Positions 1 through 12,453 of a stretch of DNA of 64,000 nt are shown here, one piece after another. Origin of the DNA: Phylloscopus collybita (taxonomy: Eukaryota; Chordata; Aves; Passeriformes; Phylloscopidae); assembly GCA_027886175.1 (NCBI GenBank), contig JAJNNQ010000026.1, forward strand, positions 21,668,001-21,732,000, written 5' to 3'. The position numbers and the translations under genes are program-made. The first letter of the stretch is position 1; the number at the start of each line of letters is the position of its first letter. The notes under the pieces were generated by a model. It saw nothing but the letters and a program-made list of their open reading frames with translations, ran no database searches and was not told the DNA's origin.

Positions 1-2201
1 GGCCACACTGTCCACCAATAGTCTTTTAGCCCAAATACTTTTCTATGCAAGTGGTATATGCAGGTAAACACTTTATCTCATTTTCCCCTGGGAAGTAAAG
101 GATCTACTTTAGCTTGGTTAAAGGCTGAATTGTCTCACTCAATGCCAGTGCAAGAAAGGTGCTAGAAAGGAAAATACAGGGACCAACAGCTGACCTCCTA
201 CACAGATACATAAGCTGAGAACTCTTGGGTTCTCTCATCCAAAACATTTAGCCCTGATTTGAAGTAACTGTCCATAATTTCAATTCTTTTTAAACTCATT
301 CAAAGTAACACTAGGCCCTGCAAATCTTTGTTTTATTTTTGCAGACATGATGAATCTACTGGTTGTAGTAAGAAAGTGATGCATTCAAACTCAGTAGCAC
401 TCTATGCTCATGCTTTAGGTCTTAGCCCTTTCTTGCTGATTACACAAGGTTTTTAAACAGTTATTTGAGATCTTATCTTAGTTGCTGTGTCAGCTGCCCC
501 CTGCTGAGGCTTAAACCCTTCTGCTGACCAGGAAAGCATAGACTGCAGTCTCAAAAAGGAATATGTCACTTGTCTCCTAGAGAGCAGAGTGTAGGTGAAA
601 ATGAATAGGAAAATGTTGTTCCCAGAAGAGTGAACAATGGCAAGGCGCGAGAACATGAGCTGATGTACATTTTCTGTGGTCCCATGCCCTCTGGCAGTTT
701 GTTCCTTCTCTCTATGCTGCCACCTCCACAGTGCCAACACAAGTGCTTGCATGCTTGCCTGGTGAGTCAGATCCAGCTGAACTGATCCAGCTAATTTTTT
801 TTTCTTTCTGTTTTGGACATACCATGCCTGCCAAATCATGTCCAGACTACATGACCTGGGTTTCTGAGCTGGAAACCAGAGCAGAATTTGTCACACTGGC
901 AACTCAACAGCTCCATCAAGCCTGGTTCCTGCTGTGCCAAGCATGCAATGAGATTTTCAGGGTCTTGTTTTTCATTATAGGAACAATCTAAAAGTGTTCT
1001 GCACTTCCAAACAGGAGCTCTGAGGGAGACTTAAATTTCAGAGCCCATTGAAGTACCAAAACTGTAGGGGCTGCATCTATGTCCTTCATAGACAAAGTTC
1101 CCAGCAAGAGAAATGGGCAGAACAGGCAAGTCCAGCTCCCAGCCACACGGCTGATGGGCTCACCTTGCTCTGGGCATGGCCTGGTTGCATGGTCTTTTCA
1201 CACTGGAATACATCCCAGGGCAGCCAGGGTGAGCGTGGTTGTGCTGCAGCAGCCCTTGGGTCACAGGGTGAGCACCCCTTGGCACACGTGGCCACCACTT
1301 CTGGGGCAAACTCCTCTTGCTGCCTGCTTCAGGGGGTCCCTCCGTGTCCTGCTGTATCTGTTCTGTGCTGTCACTATGGGGAATCAAAGCAGTAAGTTAC
1401 TGGGAACTGAAGCAGTGTGTTTCTCATCACTGCAGAGGGGCACGGAGATGCTTTGCAGGAGTTGCTGGCCAATGGGAGGGTGGCTGTGGAAGCAAACTAC
1501 ATTTTAGGGTGCATGTGCAGCACTCAGGCATGACAACCACCACAACCTTTTCAGCAGCATGAGCACTTGGTGCCTTTTCATTTCTCAAATTTAATTGAAT
1601 CCCTATCAATGACATGAGCACTTGGGAAATGTTCACTCTGAGAAAAAAACAAGTCAAACTTTGATTACACGGTCCTGTATTGTTTAGAAAAAAGAAACTG
1701 CCTAGTTCTGTATCAAAAAAACCAATCTTCTCTAAAGGCTGAGATGGTAAATAAATCAGGAGAGGAAGCTGCTGTAAATTAGAAGAGCTCTACCACATTC
1801 ACAAGTAGAACAATAGAGGCAAATCATGCATGAGTCAGTCACTGCCGAGCTGTAGATGGGTTTACTACCCAAAACTAATTGCAACCATATCTTTTCAGAG
1901 GAGGGCAAAGCACCCCACATTTTCCCTGGGGTACAGAGACTCACATGGGAAGCTGGTAGTCATCATCATCATCCCTGGCAGTCCAGACAGTACCTCTCCT
2001 CACTCTTACCTGGTGTACCCTTGAGCCACCCAAAAGTAAACTGAGCCAGACATTGCCAGTAATGTGTAAGCTTTCTAGCCAAAGAGGATTAGACTCATAA
2101 TATTCTCCTTTGCAAGTCACTGAGTTAATGCCTTAGTTTTACTTATATTGCAGTTACACCTGGCAACTCATGATTATAGAGGCTTGAGGTATTTGTAACA
2201 G
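1..2201. other. Unique non-coding sequence, no gene recognised
   Basis: Single-copy-looking vertebrate sequence of mixed composition. Overlapping frames of 70-142 codons at 1048-1560 lie in a locally GC-richer patch on both strands. None has a recognisable domain, and I see no consistent splice structure, so I treat them as chance. No transposon was recognised here. Confidence 0.6.
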
Positions 2202-2296
2202 CACAAAAAAAACCCCCAACGAAACAAACAAAAAAACCCCCAACAACAACAACAAAAAACAAACCAAAACAAACAAAAAATCCAAACCAAACAACC
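2202..2296 (+). repeat. A/C-only low-complexity tract
   Basis: Ninety-five bases made only of A and C, apart from one G at 2221 and one T at 2281. It contains C5 runs and a short CAA repeat. It is the first of a series of similar G-free tracts on the plus strand (others near 7529, 15640, 22512, 34911 and 61281). It is not a clean microsatellite. It could be a decayed poly(A) or a slippage-derived tract. Confidence 0.85.
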
Positions 2297-3339
2297 TCAC
2301 CAAAACTACCAGCTTTATCAATTAATTCCTATGAGGGAAAAAATGCAGCATTGCATTATTAAAGCAGTATTTAGTCTGCAGCTAAAAGGCCACAAAAGCC
2401 TTTACTTCTCACTGGTAACTCAGGTGTCCTTAAGAGGCTCGACTGGGATTTAAAGGGTAAGTATTGTGGAATAGTCTGCAGATGAGAGAGCAGAACCCTT
2501 AATGCTGCCTTTTCAGGACATTATTCTTTCCATTTGTATAGAGACAATTGCTTCAGCTAACCTGCCTGGCCTGTACCCTAGGCAACCTGACATATTAAAA
2601 CTGCCTAATCCATCAAACAAATGGTTTGTCCCGACTCCATCAAAAATAAATAAATAGCTATCCCCCCTCCCTGAAAAACAAAATGTTTCAACATCAAAAA
2701 AAAGCTTCTTCCCTGCATCATCTTCCCTCCATCCATATGCCCAAAGGGGGAATCTTACAGCATGGCCACGAGGTCGGCAGAAGAGCAATATCTAAGGACT
2801 ATCACTTAGCACAGGCACTTCTAATATATCCTTGAGCTCAGGGATCTAGGGGAGAGTTGGTCATGGAACTGGAATATCAACCCCTCTGGCGTGCCTACAA
2901 GATTAAAAGCAAACCTTGAGGCTGATAGCTTGTCATCAGGCTCAGATCAGAGTCTTGCACAGCATTTAGCATCTCCTCTTCCTTCCCCTACTGTCTTCAG
3001 AAGCCAGCAAACATCCTTTTCCAGTGTTCCTCACAGGATCTTTGCTTTGAAAATCTGAATTTATTTACTGCCTTTGATTTCTTGGCTGGGGATGCTTATA
3101 TGGAGGCTGGTAATGAAGCTGAAAGAGCAGAGTCAAAGCACTTTCTCCATGCTGGCTGGCACAGGTGGAAGAACACTGGCCAGTCACTATCCCTGCATGC
3201 ATGCTAGAAGATAATGCCATGAAACATTGCACAGCAGGTACAGGCACAGGGCTGGGGATGTGCATCCCTGCACAGGCAACTCAGCGTGGTGCCTTCCTTG
3301 TCCTGTGCTGCCATGAGCCATAAGCAGATCTAAATCCCA
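2297..3339. other. Unique non-coding sequence
   Basis: Nothing recognisable. The 91-codon minus-strand frame at 2513-2788 has no domain or motif that I can identify. Confidence 0.55.
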
Positions 3340-3490
3340 CCATATGCCAGGCATCCTAAGCCTCATTAATTCAGCATGGTTTGACAGCGTCTAATTTCTA
3401 AGGGCGCTTAAGATCGTCAGCAACCACCATTAATACCTTCATTATGGAGCATAAAAGCTTGTATGCAGCTTAATAGGAGCTCTGAGGTGG
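3340..3490. promoter_or_regulatory. Candidate conserved non-coding element
   Basis: A compact block with several retained CpG dinucleotides and a dense set of homeodomain-like AT cores (CATTAATTC, TCTAATTT, CCATTAATACC, TTCATTATGG), plus a TGACAG core of the TALE/MEIS type. No open frame or repeat explains it. Retained CpG and motif clustering suggest a developmental enhancer. That is inference from composition, with no alignment behind it. Confidence 0.3.
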
Positions 3491-4514
3491 CACCCTGGTC
3501 CTGGGCTGAATAGGTGGACAAGGGACAGCTGCCTCAGTCACCTACTCTTTGTCTTAGGCTGCAGGCAGGTCTCACCTTTTGCAGCAGCTGCACTCTGCTC
3601 TGCAGCAGGCACGATGATGGGTATTACTGGCTGGCCAGGATTTAATTAAACACAGATGGAACTGAGGCAGCCTGAGTCTGATGCAAAGTGCTTCAAGCTC
3701 TCGCTTCTCCTTGGGGTCTACAAGCTGCAAAACCAACGGCACTTCCCAATTTGATCATAAAACTTCCTTAAAGCTATTTGCTGCTTGCTTTTTGAAGCAA
3801 AGCTTTTATTATCTAGAAGACACATTCAGAGACACTCACAGCAACTTATCACTAATAAAAATAAACATTAGGGCTGGACAGGCTGGGTATGTCAATACAC
3901 ATGTTCAGTAGCTGCTTCTGCCTTGCTCAAGCACCAGCTGAGAATGGCCACTTAAAAGCTTCTTCTCTGGAACTACCATTATTTGCAGAGACATTGGCAG
4001 TTCTTGGTGGAGAAAAATGCAACAGGAAAAACCAAAAGAGGTTCTCCATGATGGATTCCTGCCACCTCAGCCAAGAGACCATGAAGCAGCATGGCCTTTC
4101 TTTCCAATCTTGTGATGGGCTGGGAGGGCAGGAGGAAGGATATGCATCAGGGTAAACTTCTGTTACTGTCCAGAGCCTCCTTGTCCTAGGAAGGATGAGA
4201 CTTAATTTTCAGGCTGTGATGGACTGATTGAGAAAGCTCACCTCCCAGGACTGAGCCCAACTGTATCTTTATGCATGACTGTGTCTTGATGGCACCTGGG
4301 CTGAGGAGAAGACAGCAGGGTTTCTTTCTGCAGATCGTGACCAGACATATGAATGTTACTTCTTGTGAGGGAAATTTGAAAAAAGGTTCCAAAGAAGCCA
4401 TAGAAATTACTTAATGCCTTGAGAATCCATTTTTCTATAGATACCTAGCGTGTAACATTTGGGGGTTTATCAAAGAGAAAACTGAAAGATAACTCTCCTG
4501 GAAATACCAGCTAC
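3491..4514. other. Unique non-coding sequence
   Basis: Two plus-strand frames of 76 and 88 codons overlap at 3681-4155 and lack any recognisable domain. No repeat was recognised. Confidence 0.5.
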
Positions 4515-4852
4515 TGTAAGGCTCTTTAACCAGCAGCAACATGTATAACAAAAACCAGTGACTGGAAGCTGAAGCTGGGCAAATCAAAATGGGAAATAAG
4601 CCATATATTTTTAAGAAGGGGTTAATTAACCACTGGAACAAATCCTCAAGGGAAGCTGTGGATTCCTATCCCTGGAGAGTTTCAAATCATGGCTGGATGC
4701 CTTTTTAGAAGATGTACTTTAGCCGAAGACGCTATTAGGTTCAATACGTGGGTAATTGTGTGAGATGTAATGGCCTGTGATACACAGGAAATAAGAACAG
4801 ATGCTTTAATGTTTCTTTCTGGCCTTAAACCTAAGAAGCTATTCATCTAGAT
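4515..4852 (+). mobile_element. Ancient CR1 LINE, 3' end (turtle-like subfamily)
   Basis: About 340 bp that I recognise as the 3' end of an old amniote CR1. It covers the end of the ORF2 frame and the 3' UTR. Landmarks are GACTGGAAGCTGAAG near 4560, TTAACCACTGGAACAAATCC at 4626, the GCTGGATGCC stretch near 4692, TAATGGCCTGTGATACACAG near 4769 and CTTTCTGGCCTTAAA near 4816. The frame is broken by many substitutions and small indels. This subfamily resembles copies abundant in turtles and crocodilians rather than the younger bird CR1s elsewhere in the window, so the insertion is probably very old. Assignment is from memory, and the exact ends are approximate. Confidence 0.75.
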
Positions 4853-7109
4853 GGGAGCCCTGTGCCTATAGCTGAGATTTTGATCCAAGTCTCCAACTGC
4901 AACATATATAAACTGTTGAAAAATGAGTGTATAAATGAACCAAAGAGAATAGATCAAACAATGAAAGGGGAGCTAAGGATGAAGAAACACACCAATAACA
5001 TAATTTATTTCTATTTTTTAATGAATTATGCTGGAATGCAATGACACCTATGGAAACCAGGACTGTGAGGTAGTAATTTACACTGGAGAAATTCAAATGG
5101 AACAGGAAGATATGAGACTGTGTTTGGAGACTGCCAGGTTTCTCTGATAAAATTGCGTTAGTAATTAATAATATCACAGAAAAAAAGAGAGAGAAGAGAG
5201 ATCATCTGCTACCATGTGTCTATTAGCAGATAAATCCAAAGTGAAAGATATCCCCTGTGGGACTATTTGATGGATTATATTAAATTTAATGGTAATGGAA
5301 GGAATACTGTAATTGGAAGATGCTGGAGGGAAAAGATATTGTGGAAGCAAGAGAAGGAGATGCACTGGTGGTGCAGAAAACACCATGGTATAGGAATGGG
5401 ATCAGTTCCTGCCAAACTGCACCAAAAGAGCAGAAGATGCTCCATTCCCCATAGGCAAGACCAGAAAATGCACAGGATAATCTCAGCTAATATGGAAGCC
5501 AATCTGCAGTATCCCCAAGGGAGGTACATTTGGCAGCTGAGGTGTGGAAAATAAATATTAGAAATGCCAGAATTTTTTTAATCTTCGAGTACATTTCAGA
5601 GGAATAAAATGACAAGTTCAATTAGGTTCCTCGAAGCAGAGGAGAGAAACTGATTAATCAGGCATGGAAGTTCCTAAGTAACCAAAACAACTGTGTGGGC
5701 TTTCTCCTCTTGACTCATGTTACAGGAGGAGGGTGTATCTATTTGAAAATGGAATATATTTCCACATGCTCTATAAAGGCATGTCCAAACATATCTAGAT
5801 AGAAAATGGTCCCTATTATTTAGGTCTCTCCAGAGCCTCTCATATGTTGTACAAAGCTCTGGAATATGTAGGAAATTTTTGGGGTGTTTTCTTTGAAGAT
5901 GAAGTAGCTTTTAAAAGAGTTTGTGGACTCACTGCTATCCCAAACGGCAATATAAACTTCACAAGTAAACTTGCATTGAGCACAAAGACAACTACACCAA
6001 ATGGCAACCTAGATTAAAATAAGACAACAAAACCTTTATAATACTTGAAGTCTAAAGGCTTCTTGGAAAAATCGCTGTGTCTGTCAGAAATGCACGATGT
6101 GTAGAGCCACATACCTGCCAATTGTCACCACAATAGCAGGAGCTGCTGTCCTCAGCCAGTGAAACATCACATTATTATTGCATCTGAGCTGGCTCTTTCC
6201 CAGAGCATTGGCTACCATCTCTACCAGCCTGGGAAAGCTGCCTTCTGCAGATGGGCTTTTTCAGAGGTGTCGTACACCTCACCGCTCACGGGAAGAGACA
6301 AACAAAAGCCAACGCATGTGACACACAGCTGAACCGTGCAAATAATATCATGCAAGAGGATGCATCCTGATCATAAAGCTACAGGGTGTCTGCAGAGAAA
6401 TTCAATTTTCCTGTAGTGCTTCTTTTGCTCACTTGGGCTAAATGCTGAGGGAGGGGGAAGGGAGCCCCCACTAGTCTCAAACCCTCATGTTTTGGAAGGG
6501 GTTTTGGGGTAACTTTTAATGTAATTTCTGGTAGTAGCTGGTTGAATTTGATCACGACGGTGAGTAGGAGAGTGACCAAGGGAGGGCTGTACTCTTTGGT
6601 CATAAGCACAGCGGAGCGCAAAGCCACTGACACAGCTGCCAAAAGCCCCGTCTTGTTTTGGGCTTTTCTCCATCTCCCAGCAGCCAGCCCTCCTCTGCAC
6701 CATGCTCCCAGTACTGTGACACCCGGATGCTCCTGCCCACCACTGGAGCGTGTGGGTGCGTGGCCTCCCGGCGTCACAACACATCTGTGGGCGTTTGTGT
6801 CATGAGCAGCTCAGCAGCATCACTTATATCAGCGTATCTCCTCGACACCACCAGCCACTCCAGCCTGGGGATCGCTGGTTTATTTTTAAGGAATATTCTG
6901 TCCGTATGGGCTCATAGCTGCTTCCCACAGGAGAATGTCTTGAAGTAGGAAACATTCCAAATAGCATATGAACTGGGGAGAAGTGAGAGCTAATAGATGA
7001 AGCATAAAGCTCAGCACCAGACCCTCACAGTGCTTAACCCTGACTCTGCCAATGGCTTGCTGCAACAAGGAGGTGAGCTTTTTAGCTAACGCCTCTCCCC
7101 CCTGCCCCC
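4853..7109. other. Unique non-coding sequence with a CpG-richer patch
   Basis: Mostly A+T-rich unique sequence. A perfect 12-bp palindrome CTGATTAATCAG lies at 5650-5661 and reads as two opposed TAATC/GATTA homeodomain cores. Positions 6541-6860 are GC-richer with about a dozen CpGs, which is high for the window but too small and sparse to call a CpG island. Frames of up to 132 codons there (6379-6948, both strands) overlap one another and show no recognisable domain. Confidence 0.5.
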
Positions 7110-7300
7110 AGCAGCTATTAAAGGGATGAATTATTTAATGTGTGTACACAGCTTTGATGTTGCATGCTCCATTTCATATGTACATAAGTGCTAAACACTA
7201 TTGGGTGGTTCTGTCATCGTTAGAACACTAAACATGCATTTCTGGGCCTAATTAGGTGTGTAAAAATGGCTGTACACAGCCACACTGGAAAATGTGAGTC
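7110..7300. promoter_or_regulatory. Candidate conserved non-coding element
   Basis: An AT-rich block with homeodomain-like cores (GAATTATTTAATG, GGCCTAATTAGG) and a short inverted repeat around TGGCTGTACACAGCC at 7268-7282. It is free of simple repeats and of coding signal. The call rests on motif density only. Confidence 0.22.
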
Positions 7301-7528
7301 CTAATGTATAAATAATTGTGAGGCCATGGCAGAATAGGTATCAACAAGGGAAAGCCCATCTGGATTTAACTTTGGCCAAAGCCTGCTAAAAGTACCCCTT
7401 GTGGCTTCTAAGCTCCTAAGGCTTCCAGAAAGAATTCCCATCTCAGTCCTTCCCTGGTCTGTCCAGTGTGAGTTTGAGCAGAACAGGATGATTATTTCAT
7501 GTACAAGAAAAAAAGAGAAAAGAAATTT

Positions 7529-7606
7529 AAAAAAAAACCAAAAACAACCCCCCAAAAAACCAACAAAAAAACCACAACCAAAACAAAAAAAACCACCAAA
7601 AAAACC
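7529..7606 (+). repeat. A/C-only low-complexity tract
   Basis: Seventy-eight consecutive bases without a single G or T, mixing A runs of up to nine with C runs of up to seven. The lysine/proline/glutamine-rich frame across it is a translation artefact. It is the longest uninterrupted member of the G-free tract series. Confidence 0.9.
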
Positions 7607-7894
7607 TGTCCAGAAGGTTTGAAAGTATGAACTCAGGTCTTGGGCTTCTCACATGTTTTGAAGGGACTTCTGTATACTCTAGGAGGAAATGCTGTGGGCT
7701 ATGAGTGACCTGGCCTGTGTGAGTCAAGCCACCCTGAAGCATATTTCACAGCTTGACTGTCCTCTCCACTGCTTTGCTTGAGGTGTGATATGTCACAGCC
7801 AAACTTGTGCTAGCCACTAGCCTTTAGTTGCCCTGTAAAAATGCTCCACTTGCAAAGCCAACATTCTGACACTGGCAAAACCCTTTAAGCAAGT

Positions 7895-7972
7895 CATAGA
7901 ATGATAGAATGATTTGGGTTGGAATGGACCTTAAAGATCCTCTAGTCGAACCCCCTGCCTTGAACAGGGACA
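7895..7972 (-). mobile_element. CR1 LINE 3' tail fragment
   Basis: Read on the minus strand, this is the extreme 3' end of a bird CR1. It has the terminal octamer-type repeat (CATAGAATGATAGAATG on the plus strand at 7895-7911), followed by the stretch corresponding to TTTGGGTTGGAATGGACC and AAAGATCCTCTAGTCGAACC. The element stops after about 78 bp, so it is strongly 5'-truncated, as is usual for CR1. It has no coding content. Confidence 0.9.
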
Positions 7973-10900
7973 TGCTTGTGTCAGCCAGGCACAGCACAAG
8001 CTCTGATTTGCATTTGTGCAATTGACTGCTGTTTGGTGGCCAGCTAATCTCCACCAGTGCAAATAGCAGCTTTGCCTGTGTGCACTTGGGGACAGTGCTG
8101 ACAAAGCTTCGTCAGTGGCTGTCATCAGTGGTATAATATAGCAAAATCCCCAAACCAAACAAGACCTTAATTTCTCATTGAGTTTTGAGTTTCCTCAAAT
8201 CTAAAGTTGAAAGAGGCTTCATCCCTTACTCAAGGAGTAAAATCCTCTGGTGAGAAAAAGTAAATAAAGGTTCACAGTGCACAGGCTTTCTGCAAATAAA
8301 TGCCTGAGAATCTCACCAGTGGGATCAGTGTGGTGTAACTGCAACAGCATCTCAGCTTCATCTGTGTTGCAGGACCTTGGGAAAAGCAAGTTCAGCCTCT
8401 TCTGATGAACCTGTGTCATCACAGGAATGTTTTCAGAGTACATTTTTTATATGCTAATACTTTCCATATTAAACTGGATCTAATTATGCTTGGTTTGCTA
8501 GAAGCAGCAAGTCATATTCACAATCATGTTTTCATTTAAAAAATTATTCTATACAAAGAGTTCATTAAGATGTTAATTGCTACTGAAATTATATGCACAC
8601 AAATAATAAACAATAATATCTACACAAAATTATTAAAAAATAATTTCCACATATACCAAACCATTACTTGAATTTGTTTTAGAGTTTAAGTAGGAAGCAG
8701 TGTGCCTAATCTATCCAGTGCCTAGAATCAGCAAAAGATTCTCTGTTATGAAAATATGGTTTTATTTCCTTGTCTAGAGAGTGCAACTTTCCAGACCATA
8801 CTAAAAGAATAGGCGATGCCCTTTCAGCATCAATAAAATGGATGTGTGGATCCTGTATTTTAACCAAGCAAGAAGAGACTCTGAACCTCTGAAGAGGTCT
8901 GAATGGGGCAACCATGTCTCTTGCCAGAATACCTCTCAATTTGCTGGTCTTTCTTGGCAGATAATTGACTGAGGGATGGAAGTGAACTCCCTGGCCCATG
9001 TATGACCACCAGTTTCCAGAGAGGAAGGGCAGCAAGGACACAGTTTTGGGCAAAATCTTCAGGACACCCTCCACTGAGGTGGCAGCAGCTCACACAGATG
9101 ATTTGAGTCACATCACAGGAAAGCATCTGCTCTTGTCCCTGTTGGTATCCAGATGTAATGACAAGATGGGGTTAATTTTTGGCCTCTAGAATGAGAATTC
9201 CTTACTCTTGCAGAGCATACTGGACACTGAGATCAAAGATGCCCTATGTAAGGTCTCATGACATGCCCTGTTGGGCAATAGCCATCTTTGGTGCCAGAAA
9301 AAAAGAATGAAAAGGAAAATACGAAAGCTCTGGCAGTATCAACAAATTCTCCTTTCTGTGCCTACCCCCCAGCACCAGAGGCTGACTAAGTGTGCGGGAA
9401 TGGAGAGCTTTCACTTGGGAGAAAAGTGGAAAAGAACAAGAGGAATGCAAATTTTCTGAGTGAAAACACACTCAGAATTATAAAAAGTCTCTTCCTCAAG
9501 AGGAGCCACAAAAGAAGCCTGAAAGCCTGAGCAATACAAAGTAGGAAATAGAGAAAGGAAATTAAATTTTTTAAGACCGTGGATGTTTAGATAGTGTTAT
9601 CTTCAAGACAACAAACAGCAAGGGGCCAGGAAATTCCAAATTAAATCCAACACTCTCCTTATTTCCTGATTTTCTCTTGTTAAGGATAAAAAGCACAGCC
9701 AGGACCAAGTCAACATTGTATTTCCTGCCATATGACTCTATTGGCATAATTTTTGTTGCTAGGCATACATGGACTGACCTACTCTGAAATTAAAAAAAAA
9801 ATCATTTTCTTGGCATGCAAAGAGAAGTAAGACAAGAATTTCAGAGCTGTAGTTCACAAGTAACTTAACAAGCCCAGCTGCTGGTCCCACAAGGTTTTTT
9901 TGTAAATCCAAGGTGAATGTCTCATGCATGGAGGTCATAGCTGATTACAGATTCTTTTGTTATTAGATGACATTTATTGATTGGTGTGAGCTATTTGACA
10001 CGTGTTTATCCTACCAGAATTTAAATCATGGAGCTCACTGGTGTTGATGCAACACAGCTGCCATTTTCTGAAGTGCAGGAATTCCCATGAGTTGACTATG
10101 AAAGGCCAGAGGAAAACTTCAAGAATTCAGCCCACACATCTCTGCACCCACCAGCTCACCAGGGCTGTTGTTTACTTGAAGCCCTCGACATGTCCTGCTT
10201 CAGGGACAGGTCATCTGGGGTGTAAGATGACCTGACTGGCAGTAGGAACTCCTGAGGGGAGAGGCTGACATGCCTGAGCCCAAAGAGTGGTGCAGAGAAA
10301 CCTGGGCCATCCCCAGGCTCATCCTTAGCGTGGGGTGAAGAACCCAAGGAGGGGGATCTGTGGCTGCGCCCTGCGAAGCTCAGCAGTGAGAGCAGCCTAT
10401 GGAGGACAACTGGGTGAGAGTTAGTGCCAGTGCAGGTTATTTGCCAGGAAAATGGGATTTGAAAGGCAACCGAGTCGATTACAGACCCCTTGCTTGCCAC
10501 ACAGGCTTGTGTGGCACAGGCTTGGCACAGGCAGTATTGTGCCCAGTCATAGGCTGGCACTGATCCTACCCTACACCTCTCTCTGCAGCCAGGGTCCTTC
10601 CAGCCACCAAAGGTACTGACCTTCCTTGTTATCAGGAAATAGTTTGGACTCAGACCTTATTAACGACAAGGTTTTGCCCCCATGGGCTATGGGGGCTCAG
10701 CAGCCTCCAACTTGCACTCAAGTGCTTCCCTGCATTAATGCTGACCCTGAAACAAGCCCCTTCCTTTTCATTTTGACTGAAGTCCATGGCTGGCCCGAGG
10801 GCAAACAGCAGCCAGGAGGAGTTGCAGATCCCACAGGAGTAGCAGAAGCTGCCTGGTTCCTGCTGACTTGACCTGAGCCCTTGGTAAGCACCCATGCTTC

Positions 10901-11335
10901 CAGCATCCAGAGGCACACAGGTCCCAAAGCACAGCTCAGAGCCTCAGCTATGTTTTTCAAAGCAAAGAGTTAGACCTTGATTATTACTTTGAGATTATTG
11001 TTATGGAGCAGTTTTAGTCATCATGACCCAACTTTTCACTGGTATCTATGAAAACTGACCTAAACTTCTGAGATAATTCTGTGCTTTTAGAAATTATTTT
11101 TATGATCCTGGAGCCCTCAGAACTGAGGCAAGGAGGTGGCACGACTTTTTCCTTTTCCCTATGCCAATTTTAATTTTAAAAATTGCCCCTTTTCATTCAA
11201 AGTCAACAGTTCTGGAAAGGAACAAGGGAGGGAGAGAAGGAGGAAAAAAGCAGTTCAGAAAGGGATGAAATGGGGAAGAAGGGAAGAAAGTAAAAGAAAG
11301 GAGGGGAAAAGGAAAGGGAAGAGACAAAGAAAGAC
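7973..11335. other. Unique non-coding sequence
   Basis: No gene or transposon recognised. Positions 8440-8690 are particularly A+T-rich, with runs such as AATAATAAACAATAATAT. Frames at 8706-9189 and 10156-10960 overlap on both strands without domains. The purine bias starts near 11210 and leads into the polypurine tract that follows. Confidence 0.55.
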
Positions 11336-11484
11336 AAAGAAAGGGAAGGAAGGAGGGAGGGAAGGAGGGAGGGAGGGAGGGAAGGAAGGAAGGAAGGAAG
11401 GAAGGAAGGAAGGAAGGAAGGAAGGAAGGAAGGAAGGAAGGAAGGAAGGAAGGAAGGAAGGAAGGAAGGAAGGAAGGAAGGAAG
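11336..11484 (+). repeat. Polypurine tract with (GGAA)n microsatellite
   Basis: One hundred and forty-nine consecutive purines. The last 105 bases (11380-11484) are an uninterrupted GGAA repeat of about 26 units, preceded by a mixed AAGG/AGGG section. Purine bias extends back to about 11218 with few pyrimidines. The long plus-strand frame of repeated KEGR and its antisense LPSF counterpart are translations of the repeat, not genes. Tracts like this can form triplex DNA, and GGAA arrays bind ETS factors. Confidence 0.97.
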
Positions 11485-12453
11485 CTTTGTAGCCAGCAAG
11501 ATTAGGAGAATTACACTTGTATTTACAAGTGACATTTGAAAGGAAGGATTCTATACTGTGTTCTGATCCTTAAATTTTGCTTCCTATTTAATATTTTTAC
11601 ATTTGTCTTGGAAAAGTCTAGCAACACAATTTGCATTTCAAGCAACACTGTGAATCAGTCTGCCAGAGACAGATAGATATGGTTCTTTCTCTGCTAAGGT
11701 CTGGCATCTCATTTCTTGATGAACCAGTCTTGCCAAAGACTGAAATTTTAAGCTGAAATTTTAAGACACCACTGAAGGATGTGTAAGTCCTTTCCAGAAT
11801 TTGGAATGAAGTTTTATCACAAGTATTAAAAATTATAAATAAAACCCTCCAAAGTTGGTGGCATTGTGCTGCTGTAAGCCTCAACACAGCCTTGTTGTGA
11901 TAAGCTGTATGAAAACCATAATCAAGAAAACCTCTGAAAATGAGACACTAAGTCTGTAATTTTTGAAACTTTCATTGTCTCTGAGCTTTCTTTTGCCACT
12001 TTGTCCCCTCTCCAGTTAAAAATGCTCAAACAAAAAGAGAAGGAAAAACAAAGAAAGACTGGGGGGACCACAGTAATGGTTGTTTATTAATTGCATTTGT
12101 CCTGGAGGGAGAAGCAAGGTTGGGGGGGGCAGGGGGGAGAGAGAGAGAGATGGAGCTCAAACTTGGTAGAAGAAGTTGGGGCTTTCCTTATTTAAAATGC
12201 TGAATATAAATTTCACTCTCTTTAGGACAAAATATGGTATGAAAATCTGTAGTGGCCCTGGGCAGAGGCAGAGGAGAACTCCCCCAGATGCAGGTATTGT
12301 GTGATATTTTGGATGAGTTAGGGGGCAAGGGACTAAAAGAGGTCTCCAGCAATGAGAAGATGTGATGACAAAGCATCCAAAAGAATTCTTGCATGCAATT
12401 TGATGGATTGTCTTTTATAAACTACCCTCCTAATCTGCTCAGCTGTGCAGTGA
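11485..12453. other. Unique non-coding sequence with G runs
   Basis: G6 lies at 12061-12066. G8-CA-G6 lies at 12122-12137 and is followed by a short GA repeat to 12150. No gene recognised. Confidence 0.6.

Noticed and set aside
453..839. 128-codon minus-strand frame
   Set aside because: No recognisable domain, overlapped by a plus-strand frame, with a composition expected by chance.
2095..2150. Possible MIR-like core (GCAAGTCACTGAGTTAATGCC)
   Set aside because: Only a single short stretch resembles the MIR core, with nothing supporting it on either side.
6541..6860. Possible CpG island
   Set aside because: CpGs are enriched relative to the flanks, but the block is short, GC content is only moderate and no first exon or promoter motif is evident.
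11136..11535. 110- and 118-codon frames on both strands
   Set aside because: Mostly translation of the GGAA microsatellite (repeated KEGR and LPSF).
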